The notes: generated from the sequence alone by a model not told the origin. 64,000 nucleotides of DNA from Alicyclobacillus sacchari (GCF_004366795.1 NZ_SORF01000011.1:1-64000); one strand, 5' to 3'; counted from the first letter of the stretch, positions 28,167-37,550 are shown. A program made the numbers and translations.

Positions 28167-28223
28167 TACATTCATACGTTTTAGGGATTTGGTCGGCGAA
28201 CGGGGAGATGGGGGGGCGACACG

Positions 28224-28427
28224 GTGTCACCGGAGATTCGGGACATCTTTCGGATTTTTGCAGTCGGCTTTATCGCAGCCATTTTTCATACGGTGCTCAA
28301 GCAAAGCGGCAAAGAGGACTTCGCGCACTGGGCAACGTTAGCTGGGCTTGTGGCTGTGTTTGCAATCGTCATTGGCTACGTCGATCACCTGTACCATGAG
28401 ATTACCAGTGTATTCTTGCTGCAGTAG
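28224..28427 (+). CDS. spoIIIAC: Stage III sporulation protein AC
   Basis: 67 aa with two transmembrane helices (IFAVGFIAAIFHTVLKQSGK and the C-terminal one). Short polytopic proteins AC and AD form the membrane ring of the channel. GTG start after a GGGGGG run. Length matches the family. Confidence 0.93.
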   Translation: MSPEIRDIFRIFAVGFIAAIFHTVLKQSGKEDFAHWATLAGLVAVFAIVIGYVDHLYHEITSVFLLQ

Positions 28428-28435
28428 GTGAGGCC

Positions 28436-28822
28436 ATGCACATTTTTCAACTCGTTGGCATCGGCTTGACCGCAACGGTTTTCGCGACGATTCTGCGGCC
28501 ACACTCCCCACAGTTCGCGACACTCATCAGCATCTTTGCAGGTGCTGTCTTACTGTGGATGGTCGTTCATTCCTTGACGGGCGTCGTGCAGGAATTACAA
28601 GGTATGGCGACGGATGCCAAGATAAGCCAGACGTTTCTTGCTACAGTTCTCAAAATCATTGGTATCGCCTATATCGTTGAATTCGCAGCGCAGGTAGCCA
28701 GGGATGCGGGTGAGTCAGCGCTTGGTGGGCGAATCGAACTGGCGGGCAAAGTGGGTATTGTGGTGCTTGCGCTTCCGATTTTCACGGATGTCGTTCAGAC
28801 CATCGTCCACTTGTTGCCGTGA
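28436..28822 (+). CDS. spoIIIAD: Stage III sporulation protein AD
   Basis: 128 aa polytopic membrane protein with four hydrophobic segments and the conserved KIIGIAYIVEFAAQVARDAGE stretch. Eight bases after spoIIIAC. Confidence 0.95.
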   Translation: MHIFQLVGIGLTATVFATILRPHSPQFATLISIFAGAVLLWMVVHSLTGVVQELQGMATDAKISQTFLATVLKIIGIAYIVEFAAQVARDAGESALGGRIELAGKVGIVVLALPIFTDVVQTIVHLLP

Positions 28823-28837
28823 CGAGGGGGGAGCGGG

Positions 28838-30061
28838 GTGCGGCGGATTGTCGTGATGCTGTGCGCGTGCGTTGTCTGCTGTCTCCTAACATGGATTGTC
28901 CCTGCTACCAACGCTTCGGCAGACACGGCCGCGCCTTCTTTGACCCAGGCGGAAGCTCAAGCGCAAAACGCGATTCAGCAGGCGGCGCAGACTCAACTTG
29001 ATCACCTGCCGACGCAAACGATCGACGAATATTGGCAAGATCTCTTGAATGAGTACGGTGGCTATTTGCCAAATGTTTCAGGTCCTGGTTTGGTGAAATC
29101 GGTTCTGCAGAATGGGCCGCCAAACTTTGCATCTGTTACACATGGTCTCATACGTTACTTCTTTCAGGAACTTGTGGATGACGCCGGGCTGTTGGGCAGC
29201 ATTCTCATTCTGTGCGTTGCGGGCGCTGTCCTCAAGACCTTGCAGACATCGTTTGAGCAGGAGTCCATTAGTGAATTGGCCGATATGGTCGTTTGCTTTG
29301 TACTCATTGCATTGGTCGCGCACTCGTTTGTCGAGACGATTGGTGCAGCTCGCCATGCTATCGAAACGATGAATCACTTTATGCTGGCAACGGTTCCGCT
29401 CACCGTGACACTGCTCGCTGCTTCTGGGTCGATTGCGTCTGCCGCCTTCTTTCAACCGATGCTGCTGTTCACAGTACATTTTGTCAGCAACATGGTGTTT
29501 TATGTCGTCTTTCCGTTGATCTTCTTTGCTGCTGTCCTCGACCTGACTAGCGCATTATCGATTCGCTATACATTAACCCGCTTGGCAGGATTGATCCGAA
29601 CCGTCAGTGTCGCGATCCTCAGTTTTGGACTGGCCGTGTTCATCGGTATCTCGACAGTACAGGGGGCCGGTAAGGGCATTGTCGACGGTGTCGTGCTGCG
29701 GACGATGAAACTTGGGGTCAGTACATTCGTACCGGTGGTCGGTAAGGCGATATCGGATGCGGCCGAGACGGTGCTCAGCGCTTCGTTGTTGGTGAAGAAC
29801 GCAGTTGGCGTGGCAGGGCTGGTTGTCATCACGCTGATCGCCGTCTTCCCGGCGTTAAAGATTCTCGCGGTAGCCACGATGTACGGTGGCAGTGCCGCGT
29901 TCATGCAACCGCTTGGCGAGACACCCATCGTCGCCTGTCTGGGCTCCTTAGGCAAGACGATGGTTCTTGTATTTGCCTGTGTCGCGGGCGTGGCGTTGAT
30001 GTTCTTCTTCGCTATTTGCATTCTCCTGGCATCGGCGAACCTGGCGGTGATGACGGCGTGA
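28838..30061 (+). CDS. spoIIIAE: Stage III sporulation protein AE
   Basis: 407 aa. An N-terminal signal-like segment (residues 1-30) is followed by a soluble domain and seven or so hydrophobic helices. The conserved region FGLAVFIGISTVQGAGKGIVD is present. It is the large membrane component of the A-Q channel. GTG start; overlaps spoIIIAF by four bases. Confidence 0.96.
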   Translation: MRRIVVMLCACVVCCLLTWIVPATNASADTAAPSLTQAEAQAQNAIQQAAQTQLDHLPTQTIDEYWQDLLNEYGGYLPNVSGPGLVKSVLQNGPPNFASVTHGLIRYFFQELVDDAGLLGSILILCVAGAVLKTLQTSFEQESISELADMVVCFVLIALVAHSFVETIGAARHAIETMNHFMLATVPLTVTLLAASGSIASAAFFQPMLLFTVHFVSNMVFYVVFPLIFFAAVLDLTSALSIRYTLTRLAGLIRTVSVAILSFGLAVFIGISTVQGAGKGIVDGVVLRTMKLGVSTFVPVVGKAISDAAETVLSASLLVKNAVGVAGLVVITLIAVFPALKILAVATMYGGSAAFMQPLGETPIVACLGSLGKTMVLVFACVAGVALMFFFAICILLASANLAVMTA

Positions 30062-30594
30062 CAGCGATCGGGGAGTGGTTGAAACAAATCGTGGTGGTGG
30101 CGATGTTGGCCGGGATTGCCGAAATGCTGCTTCCGACACGAGCGCTTGTCAAATATGTTCGGAGCGTCTTGGGTGTCGCGATGATCGCCGCTATGCTCAG
30201 TCCGTTGGTGCCAATGCTGCGATCAAATTGGTCATCCCAATTGGCTGCGCAGGCTTCGGCGGCGCTGTTTGGCAACACATTGGCGACGCAAGGTTCTGGT
30301 GTGGACGACAACTCCGCAGCGGTTCGTGGGTACGCCGCGGCACTCAATCAGGAGGAGAGCTTGGATGCGGACCAATATCTTGCACAGGAAGCGAAGTCAG
30401 CGTTGCCGGAAAACCTCGCAAAGTATGTGACGAGCGTGCACGTAGACAACGCGATGAATCCTGCGGAGCTTCGTGTCACCGTCGGAATCGACGCAAACGG
30501 GACGGCGTGGGGTGGCGAGATCGAGCAGACAATCGCAGAAGCACTTGGTGTTGAAGCGGATCAGGTGCTTGTCGTGGACGATGGAGGGCGATGA
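30058..30594 (+). CDS. spoIIIAF: Stage III sporulation protein AF
   Basis: 178 aa. Two N-terminal transmembrane helices, then a soluble ring-building-like domain. GTG 30058 shares GTGA with the spoIIIAE stop and gives the usual N-terminus (MTAIGEWLKQIVVVAMLAGI). The C-terminus overlaps spoIIIAG. Confidence 0.93.
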   Translation: MTAIGEWLKQIVVVAMLAGIAEMLLPTRALVKYVRSVLGVAMIAAMLSPLVPMLRSNWSSQLAAQASAALFGNTLATQGSGVDDNSAAVRGYAAALNQEESLDADQYLAQEAKSALPENLAKYVTSVHVDNAMNPAELRVTVGIDANGTAWGGEIEQTIAEALGVEADQVLVVDDGGR

Positions 30595-31052
30595 GAGTGG
30601 ACTGGCAACAACTGTGGAAACAAAAATGGTTGCTCTTTGTGGCTGCCGTTGGCGTGCTGATGCTGATTGTCGGATCGATGGTACAAGCCCATCCGGCCAA
30701 GTCGTCCAGTGCCCTGCCGGTCTCTACGACTGATGCATTCACCAGCTCGCTGGGTACATCGAATGCATCCGACTCATTGCCAACAGCGCCGACAGAGCGG
30801 CATTACGACGATGAACTCGATGCCATGCTCGCAAAAATCCAAGGAGTGCGCGCAGTGAATGTGATGGTCGTCTTGACCAACGGTGGCAACCTCGCCGGGA
30901 GCGGCAGCACCGGCGTCGGCGTCGCGGGCGTGCTGGTCACGCTCGACGCGGACAATTTTTTTACCGCCAAAACAGAAATCGTGGACGCAATTACGAATGT
31001 GTTGGACGTGCCTGCATATAAGATTAGTGTGGAACCTCAAAAGGGAGACTAG
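30591..31052 (+). CDS. spoIIIAG: Stage III sporulation protein AG
   Basis: 153 aa. One transmembrane helix (WLLFVAAVGVLMLIVGSM region), a Ser/Thr linker, then a ring-building motif domain (LDAMLAKIQGVRAVNVMVVL) that forms the large intermembrane ring. ATG 30591 overlaps the previous stop (ATGA). Confidence 0.95.
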   Translation: MRVDWQQLWKQKWLLFVAAVGVLMLIVGSMVQAHPAKSSSALPVSTTDAFTSSLGTSNASDSLPTAPTERHYDDELDAMLAKIQGVRAVNVMVVLTNGGNLAGSGSTGVGVAGVLVTLDADNFFTAKTEIVDAITNVLDVPAYKISVEPQKGD

Positions 31053-31077
31053 ACGCTAGATTAGGAGGATGTATAGC

Positions 31078-31656
31078 ATGGTAAAGCGGCAAACAGTATG
31101 GTTGTCCACAATGATGGTCCTATCTTTGATGCTCATCGGGTATTACACGATGAATAATCAAGCCAGCCCGACGACGACGACGCCAACCGCCTCGAACTCA
31201 ACGACCGTCGTGACGACACCGGACAACGGCAACAGCACTCAGACGCAGAGTGGGGACAGCCAGCAAAGCAACAGCTCGGGTGAGACCGGGATGAGCTCGA
31301 CGGGCAATTGGTACAACTCTCTGCAGACCCTGGTTAACAATCAGATCAGTCAGCGAATCAGCAACTATCAGTCGGTGATTGCAAATAACAATGCCTCCCA
31401 GACACAGATTGCAGAGGCACAAAAGGCGCTTGGCAATGAAGAATCCCTGTACAACAGCCTGCAACAGGCGACACAAGCGGTTCTTGCAGAAGGTTATACG
31501 AACGCCGTGATTGAACCGGACAAGGATCAGAAGACCTTTACGGTGTATGTCCAAGCGAAGGACATTTCGCGAGCGGACGCGGTCAAAATCATGAATGTGG
31601 TTAGCCAACAGCTCGACGTGTCCATTCTGAACATCTCTGTCAAGCCGCACGCGTAA
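31078..31656 (+). CDS. spoIIIAH: Stage III sporulation protein AH
   Basis: 192 aa. One N-terminal membrane helix, a Thr/Ser/Asn/Gln-rich linker (about residues 30-75), then a YscJ/FliF-like domain that docks to SpoIIQ (AVIEPDK and RADAVKIMNVVSQQL). ATG 31078 is chosen over ATG 31069 because AGGAGG lies nine bases before it. A terminator ends the operon. Confidence 0.95.
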   Translation: MVKRQTVWLSTMMVLSLMLIGYYTMNNQASPTTTTPTASNSTTVVTTPDNGNSTQTQSGDSQQSNSSGETGMSSTGNWYNSLQTLVNNQISQRISNYQSVIANNNASQTQIAEAQKALGNEESLYNSLQQATQAVLAEGYTNAVIEPDKDQKTFTVYVQAKDISRADAVKIMNVVSQQLDVSILNISVKPHA

Positions 31657-31668
31657 AGTGGACTTGAC

Positions 31669-31704
31669 GCCGCCAGCATCGACAGCCGATGCGGCGGCTG
31701 TTTT
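31669..31704 (+). terminator. Rho-independent terminator of the spoIIIA operon
   Basis: GCCGCC and GCATCG (31669-31681, one unpaired A) pair with CGATGC and GGCGGC (31687-31698), followed by TGTTTT. Confidence 0.85.
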
Positions 31705-31739
31705 CATATGCAGGGAACCTAGAGGTACGACCAAAGCTA

Positions 31740-31748
31740 TGGTATACT
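31740..31748 (+). promoter_or_regulatory. Putative extended -10 promoter of accBC
   Basis: TGGTATACT gives a TGn extended -10 with hexamer TATACT (31743-31748), 42 bases before the accB start and just after the spoIIIA terminator. No good -35 hexamer is seen. Confidence 0.45.
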
Positions 31749-31789
31749 TGGACGAGCATTTACGAGATATGGATCGGGGAGAGAACACA

Positions 31790-32266
31790 TTGCTGAAATT
31801 GGAAGACATCCACGAGCTGATTCGTCTTTTGGATGAAAGTAGTTTGAGTGAAATTCATATTGAATTTGAAGATGGAAAGTTGCAGCTTAAGAAAGCGACG
31901 CCGGAGGCCGTAGCCTATATGCCGGTGCAAACAACGCCCGGTATAGCCGCTTCTGTTTCGCCACAGACGGCCCCAGTTGCTGTACAAACGGCGAACGCGC
32001 CGGCACAGGTGTTAAACGATATTGATGTTCATGTGATCACCTCGCCGATGGTCGGCACCTTTTATCGCGCTCCATCGCCCGAGTCGGCGCCATTCGTGGA
32101 AGTTGGTGCACAGGTGACGAGCAAGACTGTCGTCTGCATCATTGAGGCGATGAAGCTGATGAACGAGATTGAGGCGGAAGTGTCCGGAGAAGTGATCGAG
32201 GTTTTGGCCGAGAACGGCCAACTGGTCGAGTATGGGCAGCCGCTGTTCAAAGTTCGGCGCGCTTGA
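31790..32266 (+). CDS. accB: Biotin carboxyl carrier protein of acetyl-CoA carboxylase
   Basis: 158 aa. The N-terminal helical domain (IHELIRLLDESSLSEI) and an Ala/Pro/Thr linker precede the biotinyl domain with EAMKLMNEIEAE; biotinylated Lys 122. TTG 31790 follows GGGGAGAG. A longer upstream frame lacks family similarity. Confidence 0.97.
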   Translation: MLKLEDIHELIRLLDESSLSEIHIEFEDGKLQLKKATPEAVAYMPVQTTPGIAASVSPQTAPVAVQTANAPAQVLNDIDVHVITSPMVGTFYRAPSPESAPFVEVGAQVTSKTVVCIIEAMKLMNEIEAEVSGEVIEVLAENGQLVEYGQPLFKVRRA

Positions 32267-32330
32267 CCAGTTATCGTGAGAGGCACGGCCTGATCAACAT
32301 CATTTACGTTCGACAAGGGGCAACGCGGTT

Positions 32331-33674
32331 ATGTTTAAACGTGTACTTGTGGCTAATCGGGGCGAGATCGCCGTCCGTGTCATTCGCGCTTGCCGCGAGT
32401 TGGGGATTGAGACGGTCGCCGTTTATTCGATGGCAGATAAGGACGCTTTGCACGTTCGTCTCGCCGATGAGGCGTACTGCATCGGGCCGGCGGCGCCAAA
32501 ACTTAGCTACCTACATATTCCGAGCCTAATTTCCGTGGCGACGCTGCGGGGGGTTGATGCTGTACATCCGGGGTACGGCTTTTTATCGGAGAACAGCGAC
32601 TTTGCCGAAGCGTGCGAGGCTTGCGGCATCACTTTTATAGGGCCCAGTCCGAAGGCCATTGAGCAGATGGGTGACAAGTCCGCCGCGAAGGAAACGATGC
32701 GCAAGGCAGGGGTGCCGACGGTTCCAGGAAGCGACGGCCTGGTGGATAATTTGCAGGAAGCTCTGGATATCGCGAATGCAATCGGGTATCCGCTCATCAT
32801 CAAGGCGACGGCCGGCGGCGGTGGCCGCGGTATTCGCGTCGTGCGCGATGAACAGGCGTTGCGGCAAGCGGTTGATGCGGCGCGGCGCGAGGCAGAGGCT
32901 TCGTTTGGTAACGGTGGTATCTACATTGAGAAATACATCGAGCGAATGCGGCATGTAGAGATTCAAATCTTGGCGGATCGTCACGGAAACGTCGTCCACC
33001 TCGGGGAACGCGATTGTTCGGTGCAGCGTCGCCTGCAAAAGTTGGTGGAGGAATCTCCTTGCCCGGTGTTGAGCGATGACGTGCGCGATCGAATGGGGCG
33101 AGCTGCCGTTGCGGCCGCGCGTGCGGTTGACTATGTCGGTGCAGGCACCATCGAGTTTATTTATACAGACGATGGCGATTTTTACTTCATGGAGATGAAC
33201 ACGCGCATTCAAGTTGAGCATCCTGTTACTGAGTGGGTAACCGGTGTGGATCTTGTGCGGGACATGATCCTCGCTGCCGCCGGTGAACCTTTGTCCGTGC
33301 GCCAGGAGGATATTCAATTGCGGGGGCATGCGATTGAGTGTCGAATCAATGCCGAAGATCCACTGCGTCAGTTCGCGCCGTCTCCCGGCACCATCACGAC
33401 GTATTTACCGCCGTCGGGACCAGGTGTTCGCGTTGATTCAGCTTGTTATCAAGGCTATACGATTCCGCCGTTCTACGATTCTATGGTGGCAAAGCTCATC
33501 GTTTGGGCGCCTACGCGCGAACAAGCCATCGCTCGCATGTTGGCAGCCTTGGACGAATATGAAATCGACGGAGTTCGCACAACCATTCCGTTTCACATTG
33601 CCCTGATGCAGAACGACAAGTTTCGGAACGCCGATGTGACGACTCGCTTTTTGGAGGAGAATCACATACTTTAA
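32331..33674 (+). CDS. accC: Acetyl-CoA carboxylase biotin carboxylase subunit
   Basis: 447 aa ATP-grasp enzyme. The N-terminal [20 protein letters not shown], the glycine-rich ATP loop [14 protein letters not shown], and [14 protein letters not shown] are complete. It carboxylates the biotin of AccB in fatty-acid synthesis. Start ATG 32331. Confidence 0.98.
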   Translation: MFKRVLVANRGEIAVRVIRACRELGIETVAVYSMADKDALHVRLADEAYCIGPAAPKLSYLHIPSLISVATLRGVDAVHPGYGFLSENSDFAEACEACGITFIGPSPKAIEQMGDKSAAKETMRKAGVPTVPGSDGLVDNLQEALDIANAIGYPLIIKATAGGGGRGIRVVRDEQALRQAVDAARREAEASFGNGGIYIEKYIERMRHVEIQILADRHGNVVHLGERDCSVQRRLQKLVEESPCPVLSDDVRDRMGRAAVAAARAVDYVGAGTIEFIYTDDGDFYFMEMNTRIQVEHPVTEWVTGVDLVRDMILAAAGEPLSVRQEDIQLRGHAIECRINAEDPLRQFAPSPGTITTYLPPSGPGVRVDSACYQGYTIPPFYDSMVAKLIVWAPTREQAIARMLAALDEYEIDGVRTTIPFHIALMQNDKFRNADVTTRFLEENHIL

Positions 33675-33726
33675 GCGAAGCTTGTCATAGGATGAAGGGA
33701 CAACGATAATCAGGAGTGTGATAAGC

Positions 33727-34158
33727 GTGGCTGACATGGAGTACGAACTGACTGACCGTGGTTCTGTGCATATCGCGGACGAAGTTGTGCAGATCATTGC
33801 CGGTGTAGCAACCAGTGAGGTCGAGGGTGTCGCGGGCATGAGCGGATCGTTTGCGGGCGGTTTGACGGAATCTTTGACAGGCCGTAAAAATCTGTCGAAG
33901 GGCGTGAAGGTTCAGTTCGTAGAAAATGAACGGGCGTGTTCGATAGACGTCTCGGTTTCGCTACGATTTGGTGTAAACATTCCTGATACAGGGTATCAAA
34001 TTCAAGAACGGGTAAAAGCTGCGGTGGAAGGGATGACTGGTCTGAAGGTTGTCGCGGTTCACGTTCACGTCGTGGGCGTCGCCTTCCAGTCAGATGTTGA
34101 TCCGAAAGCGGTCGATGCGGATCAGATTCTTAGTACCGAACGAAGTCCGGGCCTCTGA
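33727..34158 (+). CDS. yqhY: Asp23/Gls24 family envelope stress protein (YqhY)
   Basis: 143 aa. Asp23 family features: GSVHIADEVVQIIAGVATSEVEGVAGMSG and the FVENERACSIDVSVSLRFG beta region. GTG 33727 lies ten bases after GGAG. Linked to acetyl-CoA carboxylase genes across Firmicutes, where YqhY modulates ACC activity. The next two genes encode its probable membrane anchors. Confidence 0.95.
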   Translation: MADMEYELTDRGSVHIADEVVQIIAGVATSEVEGVAGMSGSFAGGLTESLTGRKNLSKGVKVQFVENERACSIDVSVSLRFGVNIPDTGYQIQERVKAAVEGMTGLKVVAVHVHVVGVAFQSDVDPKAVDADQILSTERSPGL

Positions 34159-34175
34159 CCCGCTGGGGGGATAGC

Positions 34176-34721
34176 ATGAGCCTATTGGATCGTTTGTTGT
34201 TGTTTTTACTTGCCGTGATCGGTTTGGTTGTTGGCGTCGTACTTGCTCTGGTTGGCGCCAATGTCATCTCCGTCGCGTGGGTAAGTACAGAGTTGTTGAC
34301 GGTGCCCTATAACATGGCGGCCATTGTCGTTGGAGCCGTTGCCGCCCTTTTATCGCTCCGGTTTTTGTTTTATCGCATATCTCGCATGCAAACGGCGGAG
34401 TACGTTGCTCTGACGGGTGACCACGGGCAGATTCGGATATCCTATGACACCTTGCGCCAGTTGGCCAATCGCCGGGGTTCGCAACTGAAGGGCGCCGAAT
34501 CGTTCGACTCGCGAATTCGCCAGGGGCAGGAGGGAATCCTGATTCTGGTTCGCATGCAGGTATTGCCTGATGTGGATATCGCGCAGTTGAGCCGAGATGC
34601 ACAGACGGCCGTTAAAGAGTACGTCGAGGGTGCCACGGGAGTTGTGGTGGAGCGCGTGCTTGTGCATGTGACCGAACTGGCAGCTGGTGCGCGTTCGAGT
34701 AAGGCGTGGAGTGGCGTATGA
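34176..34721 (+). CDS. amaP: Alkaline shock response membrane anchor protein AmaP
   Basis: 181 aa. Two N-terminal transmembrane helices, then a soluble domain with the Asp23-like pattern. AmaP tethers Asp23 to the membrane in Staphylococcus. The order asp23-amaP-DUF2273 is conserved. Overlaps the next gene by four bases. Confidence 0.9.
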   Translation: MSLLDRLLLFLLAVIGLVVGVVLALVGANVISVAWVSTELLTVPYNMAAIVVGAVAALLSLRFLFYRISRMQTAEYVALTGDHGQIRISYDTLRQLANRRGSQLKGAESFDSRIRQGQEGILILVRMQVLPDVDIAQLSRDAQTAVKEYVEGATGVVVERVLVHVTELAAGARSSKAWSGV

Positions 34722-34948
34722 GCGCGTTGCGTCGCGCAATTGCGGCATTTTTGGCCTGGCCTCGGCGCTATCATGGCTTGCTCGCAGGGGTCGTGCTTTG
34801 GGCGCTGTGGTTGCTGGTTGGTTTCTGGCGCACGCTGTTGCTGGCGGTACTTGCCGCCACTGGTTACACGATTGGTCGTGTGCTCGAGGAGAATCAATCA
34901 TGGCGGGAGCTTTTGGATAAACTACTTTCAGATCGATATACGGAGTGA
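34718..34948 (+). CDS. DUF2273 family small membrane protein
   Basis: 76 aa with two hydrophobic helices (LLAGVVLWALWLLVGFWRTL and LLAVLAATGYTIGRVLE). DUF2273 proteins accompany Asp23 and AmaP. ATG 34718 shares ATGA with amaP. No function is established. Confidence 0.88.
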   Translation: MSALRRAIAAFLAWPRRYHGLLAGVVLWALWLLVGFWRTLLLAVLAATGYTIGRVLEENQSWRELLDKLLSDRYTE

Positions 34949-34953
34949 CGTGC

Positions 34954-35424
34954 TTGACTCGACATGAAGCTAGAGAGTGTGCCTTGCAGGCTTTGTATCA
35001 AATTGACCTGAGCGATAGCGGCGTGATCGACGCCGTTTCGTTCGTTTTGGAGGACAAGTTATATACAGACGCCGATGTAGACTACATGACAAGGCTTGTG
35101 CGAGGTGTCATGGAGCATTTGGCGGAGATCGACGCCGTGCTTGCTGGAAGCATGGATCGCTGGTCGCCGGAGCGGATCGGACGGGTGGAGAAAAACGTGC
35201 TGCGCTTGGCTGTGTTTGAATTGATGTACGAGCCGGACATTCCGATGGCAAGTGCCATCAATGAGGCGGTCCGCCTGGCGAAAACGTATGCAACTGAGCA
35301 ATCGGGGAAGTTTGTCAATGGCGTTCTCGCCAAGGTTTTACCGGCGATTGCTCGCAACAACGGAGTGGCGACAGCGGATGTATCGCGTGTGGAGGTCGAA
35401 CCGCCAGATGGCGAGCCGACGTGA
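34954..35424 (+). CDS. nusB: Transcription antitermination factor NusB
   Basis: 156 aa all-helical protein beginning TRHEARECALQALYQID, with LRLAVFELMYEPDIPMAS and NEAVRLAKTYATEQSGKFVNG. It binds boxA RNA with S10. TTG 34954 is preferred to GTG 34945 because CGGAG is eight bases before it. The C-terminus overlaps the next gene by 17 bases. Confidence 0.96.
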   Translation: MTRHEARECALQALYQIDLSDSGVIDAVSFVLEDKLYTDADVDYMTRLVRGVMEHLAEIDAVLAGSMDRWSPERIGRVEKNVLRLAVFELMYEPDIPMASAINEAVRLAKTYATEQSGKFVNGVLAKVLPAIARNNGVATADVSRVEVEPPDGEPT

Positions 35425-36409
35425 AGTAAGTTGCGTTCTTGGGATCGATACAAGCAATTACACAACGTCCCTTTGTGCCGTCGACGCCAGTGATGGGAAC
35501 ATGCTCGCCGAAGCCAGGACGATTTTGCATGTCGTCCATGGTGAGAAGGGACTACGCCAGTCCGAGGCCACATTTCAGCACGTGCAAAATATTCCTAGGG
35601 TGATGGCGTCGATACAGGATCAACTCGCACGGGACGGCATACAGCCGCGTTGGGTGCATATCGCTGCCAGCGTCCGGCCACGGCCATGGTCAAATTCATA
35701 CATGCCGGCGTTTCAGGCGGGTGCCTCGTTTGGACTTGCGATTGCCCAGATGCTGTCCATTCCCATGACGCGGACGTCCCACCAGGAGGGTCATCTGGCG
35801 GCGGCCGAGTATTTCGAGCCGATGCCATCCGCTCCATTTGTGGCCGTTCATATTTCTGGTGGAACGTGTGATGTCATGGTCGCCAGGCGCACCCCGTTTG
35901 GCTATCGAATTTCACGTGTCGGCGAAGGGGCAGATCTGCACGTGGGACAGTTTGTCGATCGCGTCGGTGTTGCGTTAGGTTTGCCGTTCCCAGCAGGGCC
36001 GCATCTCGAGGCGTTGAGTAAGGTCGACCTGGAGTTGCCAGAGCAGCTCGAGTTGCCCGCACCTGTGCGCGGTGCCAGGATGAGCTTTTCCGGGCCGTTG
36101 ACCAAGGCGCTTACCGCGATTGAACAAGGCGTACCCGGCCCCGTCGTCGCTCGCGCCGTGCAATCGTGTATTGCACGTGCGATTGCGAAATCCGTGGAAT
36201 ACGTGGTGCGTACCTATCGTGATCGCGATCCGCTGGATCATGTGCTCATTGCCGGTGGGGTCGCCTCCAACCAAGTGATTCAACAGGATGTTGTCGCTCG
36301 TCTACACAGACGTTTACGGGCCGTTCGGATAGCATTTGCTCCGCCTCAGTTTGCACGAGACAACGCGCTCGGTGTAGCGCGGATCGGTTATTGGCGAGCG
36401 CATGCGTAA
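35408..36409 (+). CDS. Kae1/TsaD-like (ASKHA) protein, paralogue of tRNA t6A synthase
   Basis: 333 aa ASKHA-fold protein. GIDTSNYTTSLCAV is the N-terminal phosphate motif, HQEGH (His 125, His 129) the metal site of Kae1/TsaD, and VLIAGGVASNQ the C-terminal motif. It is shorter and more divergent than TsaD, and true tsaD normally sits in another locus, so this looks like the second, uncharacterised family member found beside nusB in some Firmicutes. ATG 35408 follows GGAGG by 12 bases. Its reaction is unknown. Confidence 0.75.
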   Translation: MASRREVSCVLGIDTSNYTTSLCAVDASDGNMLAEARTILHVVHGEKGLRQSEATFQHVQNIPRVMASIQDQLARDGIQPRWVHIAASVRPRPWSNSYMPAFQAGASFGLAIAQMLSIPMTRTSHQEGHLAAAEYFEPMPSAPFVAVHISGGTCDVMVARRTPFGYRISRVGEGADLHVGQFVDRVGVALGLPFPAGPHLEALSKVDLELPEQLELPAPVRGARMSFSGPLTKALTAIEQGVPGPVVARAVQSCIARAIAKSVEYVVRTYRDRDPLDHVLIAGGVASNQVIQQDVVARLHRRLRAVRIAFAPPQFARDNALGVARIGYWRAHA

Positions 36410-36489
36410 AAACCGGGTAAACAAGTTGGCAAAGGTTGAATTGTCGACAAAACACATAGGTTTTCGTAGTCTTTTTTTTCTGTCTCTTG

Positions 36490-36495
36490 TATAAT
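36490..36495 (+). promoter_or_regulatory. Putative -10 element of the ferredoxin reductase gene
   Basis: A perfect TATAAT lies 41 bases before the TTG start. No -35 hexamer is convincing. A 10-bp palindrome TTGTCGACAA at 36441-36450 lies 39 bases upstream and might be an operator. Confidence 0.5.
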
Positions 36496-36536
36496 GAGCG
36501 CAAGTGTGTTTTTACGTTGACTAAGGAGGTTTCACG

Positions 36537-37541
36537 TTGTCAAATCAGGCTCTCGTCCAGGAAAACGTCACAGACATGCTGATTATCGGCGGCGGCCCAA
36601 CAGGATTGTTTGCGGCATTTTATTGCGGTATGCGCAATTGTTCCTGCAAAATTATCGATAGCCTACCGGAACTGGGTGGGCAGTTGGCTACGTTGTATCC
36701 CGAGAAATTTATTTATGATGTCGCTGGATTTCCGAAAATTCGCGCTCGCCAACTTGTCGACCAGCTGGTTGAGCAAGCGATGGAACGCAATCCGGGCATC
36801 CACCTGAACGAATCGGTTCAAACTTTGGTTCGTCGCGAAGATGGCCTGTTCGAACTGCATACGGATAAATCGGTGCATATCGGTCGTGCAGTCATCATTT
36901 GTGCGGGCATTGGCGCTTTTTCGCCTCGGCCGTTGCCGGCACCGTCCGCTAAAGATTTCGAGGGGCGCGGTGTTGTCTATTACATTGATAAAGTCGAAAA
37001 TTATCGAGGCAAGAACGTACTGGTCATTGGTGGCGGCGATTCTGCTGTCGATTACGCTTTGATGCTCGAGGAAGTGGCCGCCTCTGTGACATTGATTCAC
37101 CGCCGGGATCAGTTCCGCGCACACGAAGAAAGCGTGCGCCAACTGTACGAATCCAGCATCCAGATCAAGACGTTTTACGAACTGTCTGACGTGCAAGGCG
37201 GAAATTGGGTAGAGCGTGCCGTCATCGTCAACAACCAGACGAAGCAGACAGAGACCATCGAAGTTGATGCGATTGTCAGCGGCCTCGGGTTCACGGCTTC
37301 ACTCGGACCAATTAAGGAGTGGGGGCTCGAGATCGAGAAAAACGACATCGTCGTCAATTCGAAGATGGAGACCAACATACCCGGTGTGTACGCGGCTGGC
37401 GACGTCGTTACCTATCCAGGCAAACTGAAGCTGATAGCGACAGGATTTGGAGAGGCGCCGACGGCAGTCAACAATGCGAAGACATTCATCGACCCGCAGG
37501 CCAAGTTGTTCCCGGGTCACAGCACAAGCATGAGCCGCTAA
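36537..37541 (+). CDS. Ferredoxin--NADP+ reductase type 2 (YumC-like)
   Basis: 334 aa thioredoxin-reductase-like flavoprotein. The FAD motif is MLIIGGGPTGLFAAFYCGMR, the NADPH motif VLVIGGGDSAVDYAL. The active-site CxxC of thioredoxin reductase is absent. A C-terminal region with GVYAAGDV and FGEAPTAVNNA is typical. It transfers electrons between NADPH and ferredoxin or flavodoxin. TTG start after AAGGAGG. It interrupts the usual nusB-folD order and has its own promoter and terminator. Confidence 0.92.
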   Translation: MSNQALVQENVTDMLIIGGGPTGLFAAFYCGMRNCSCKIIDSLPELGGQLATLYPEKFIYDVAGFPKIRARQLVDQLVEQAMERNPGIHLNESVQTLVRREDGLFELHTDKSVHIGRAVIICAGIGAFSPRPLPAPSAKDFEGRGVVYYIDKVENYRGKNVLVIGGGDSAVDYALMLEEVAASVTLIHRRDQFRAHEESVRQLYESSIQIKTFYELSDVQGGNWVERAVIVNNQTKQTETIEVDAIVSGLGFTASLGPIKEWGLEIEKNDIVVNSKMETNIPGVYAAGDVVTYPGKLKLIATGFGEAPTAVNNAKTFIDPQAKLFPGHSTSMSR

Positions 37542-37550
37542 AGGGACAGT

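Noticed and set aside
36421-36536. Sigma-A -35 for the ferredoxin reductase promoter
   Set aside because: No hexamer at 16-18 bases from TATAAT resembles TTGACA; only the -10 is reported.
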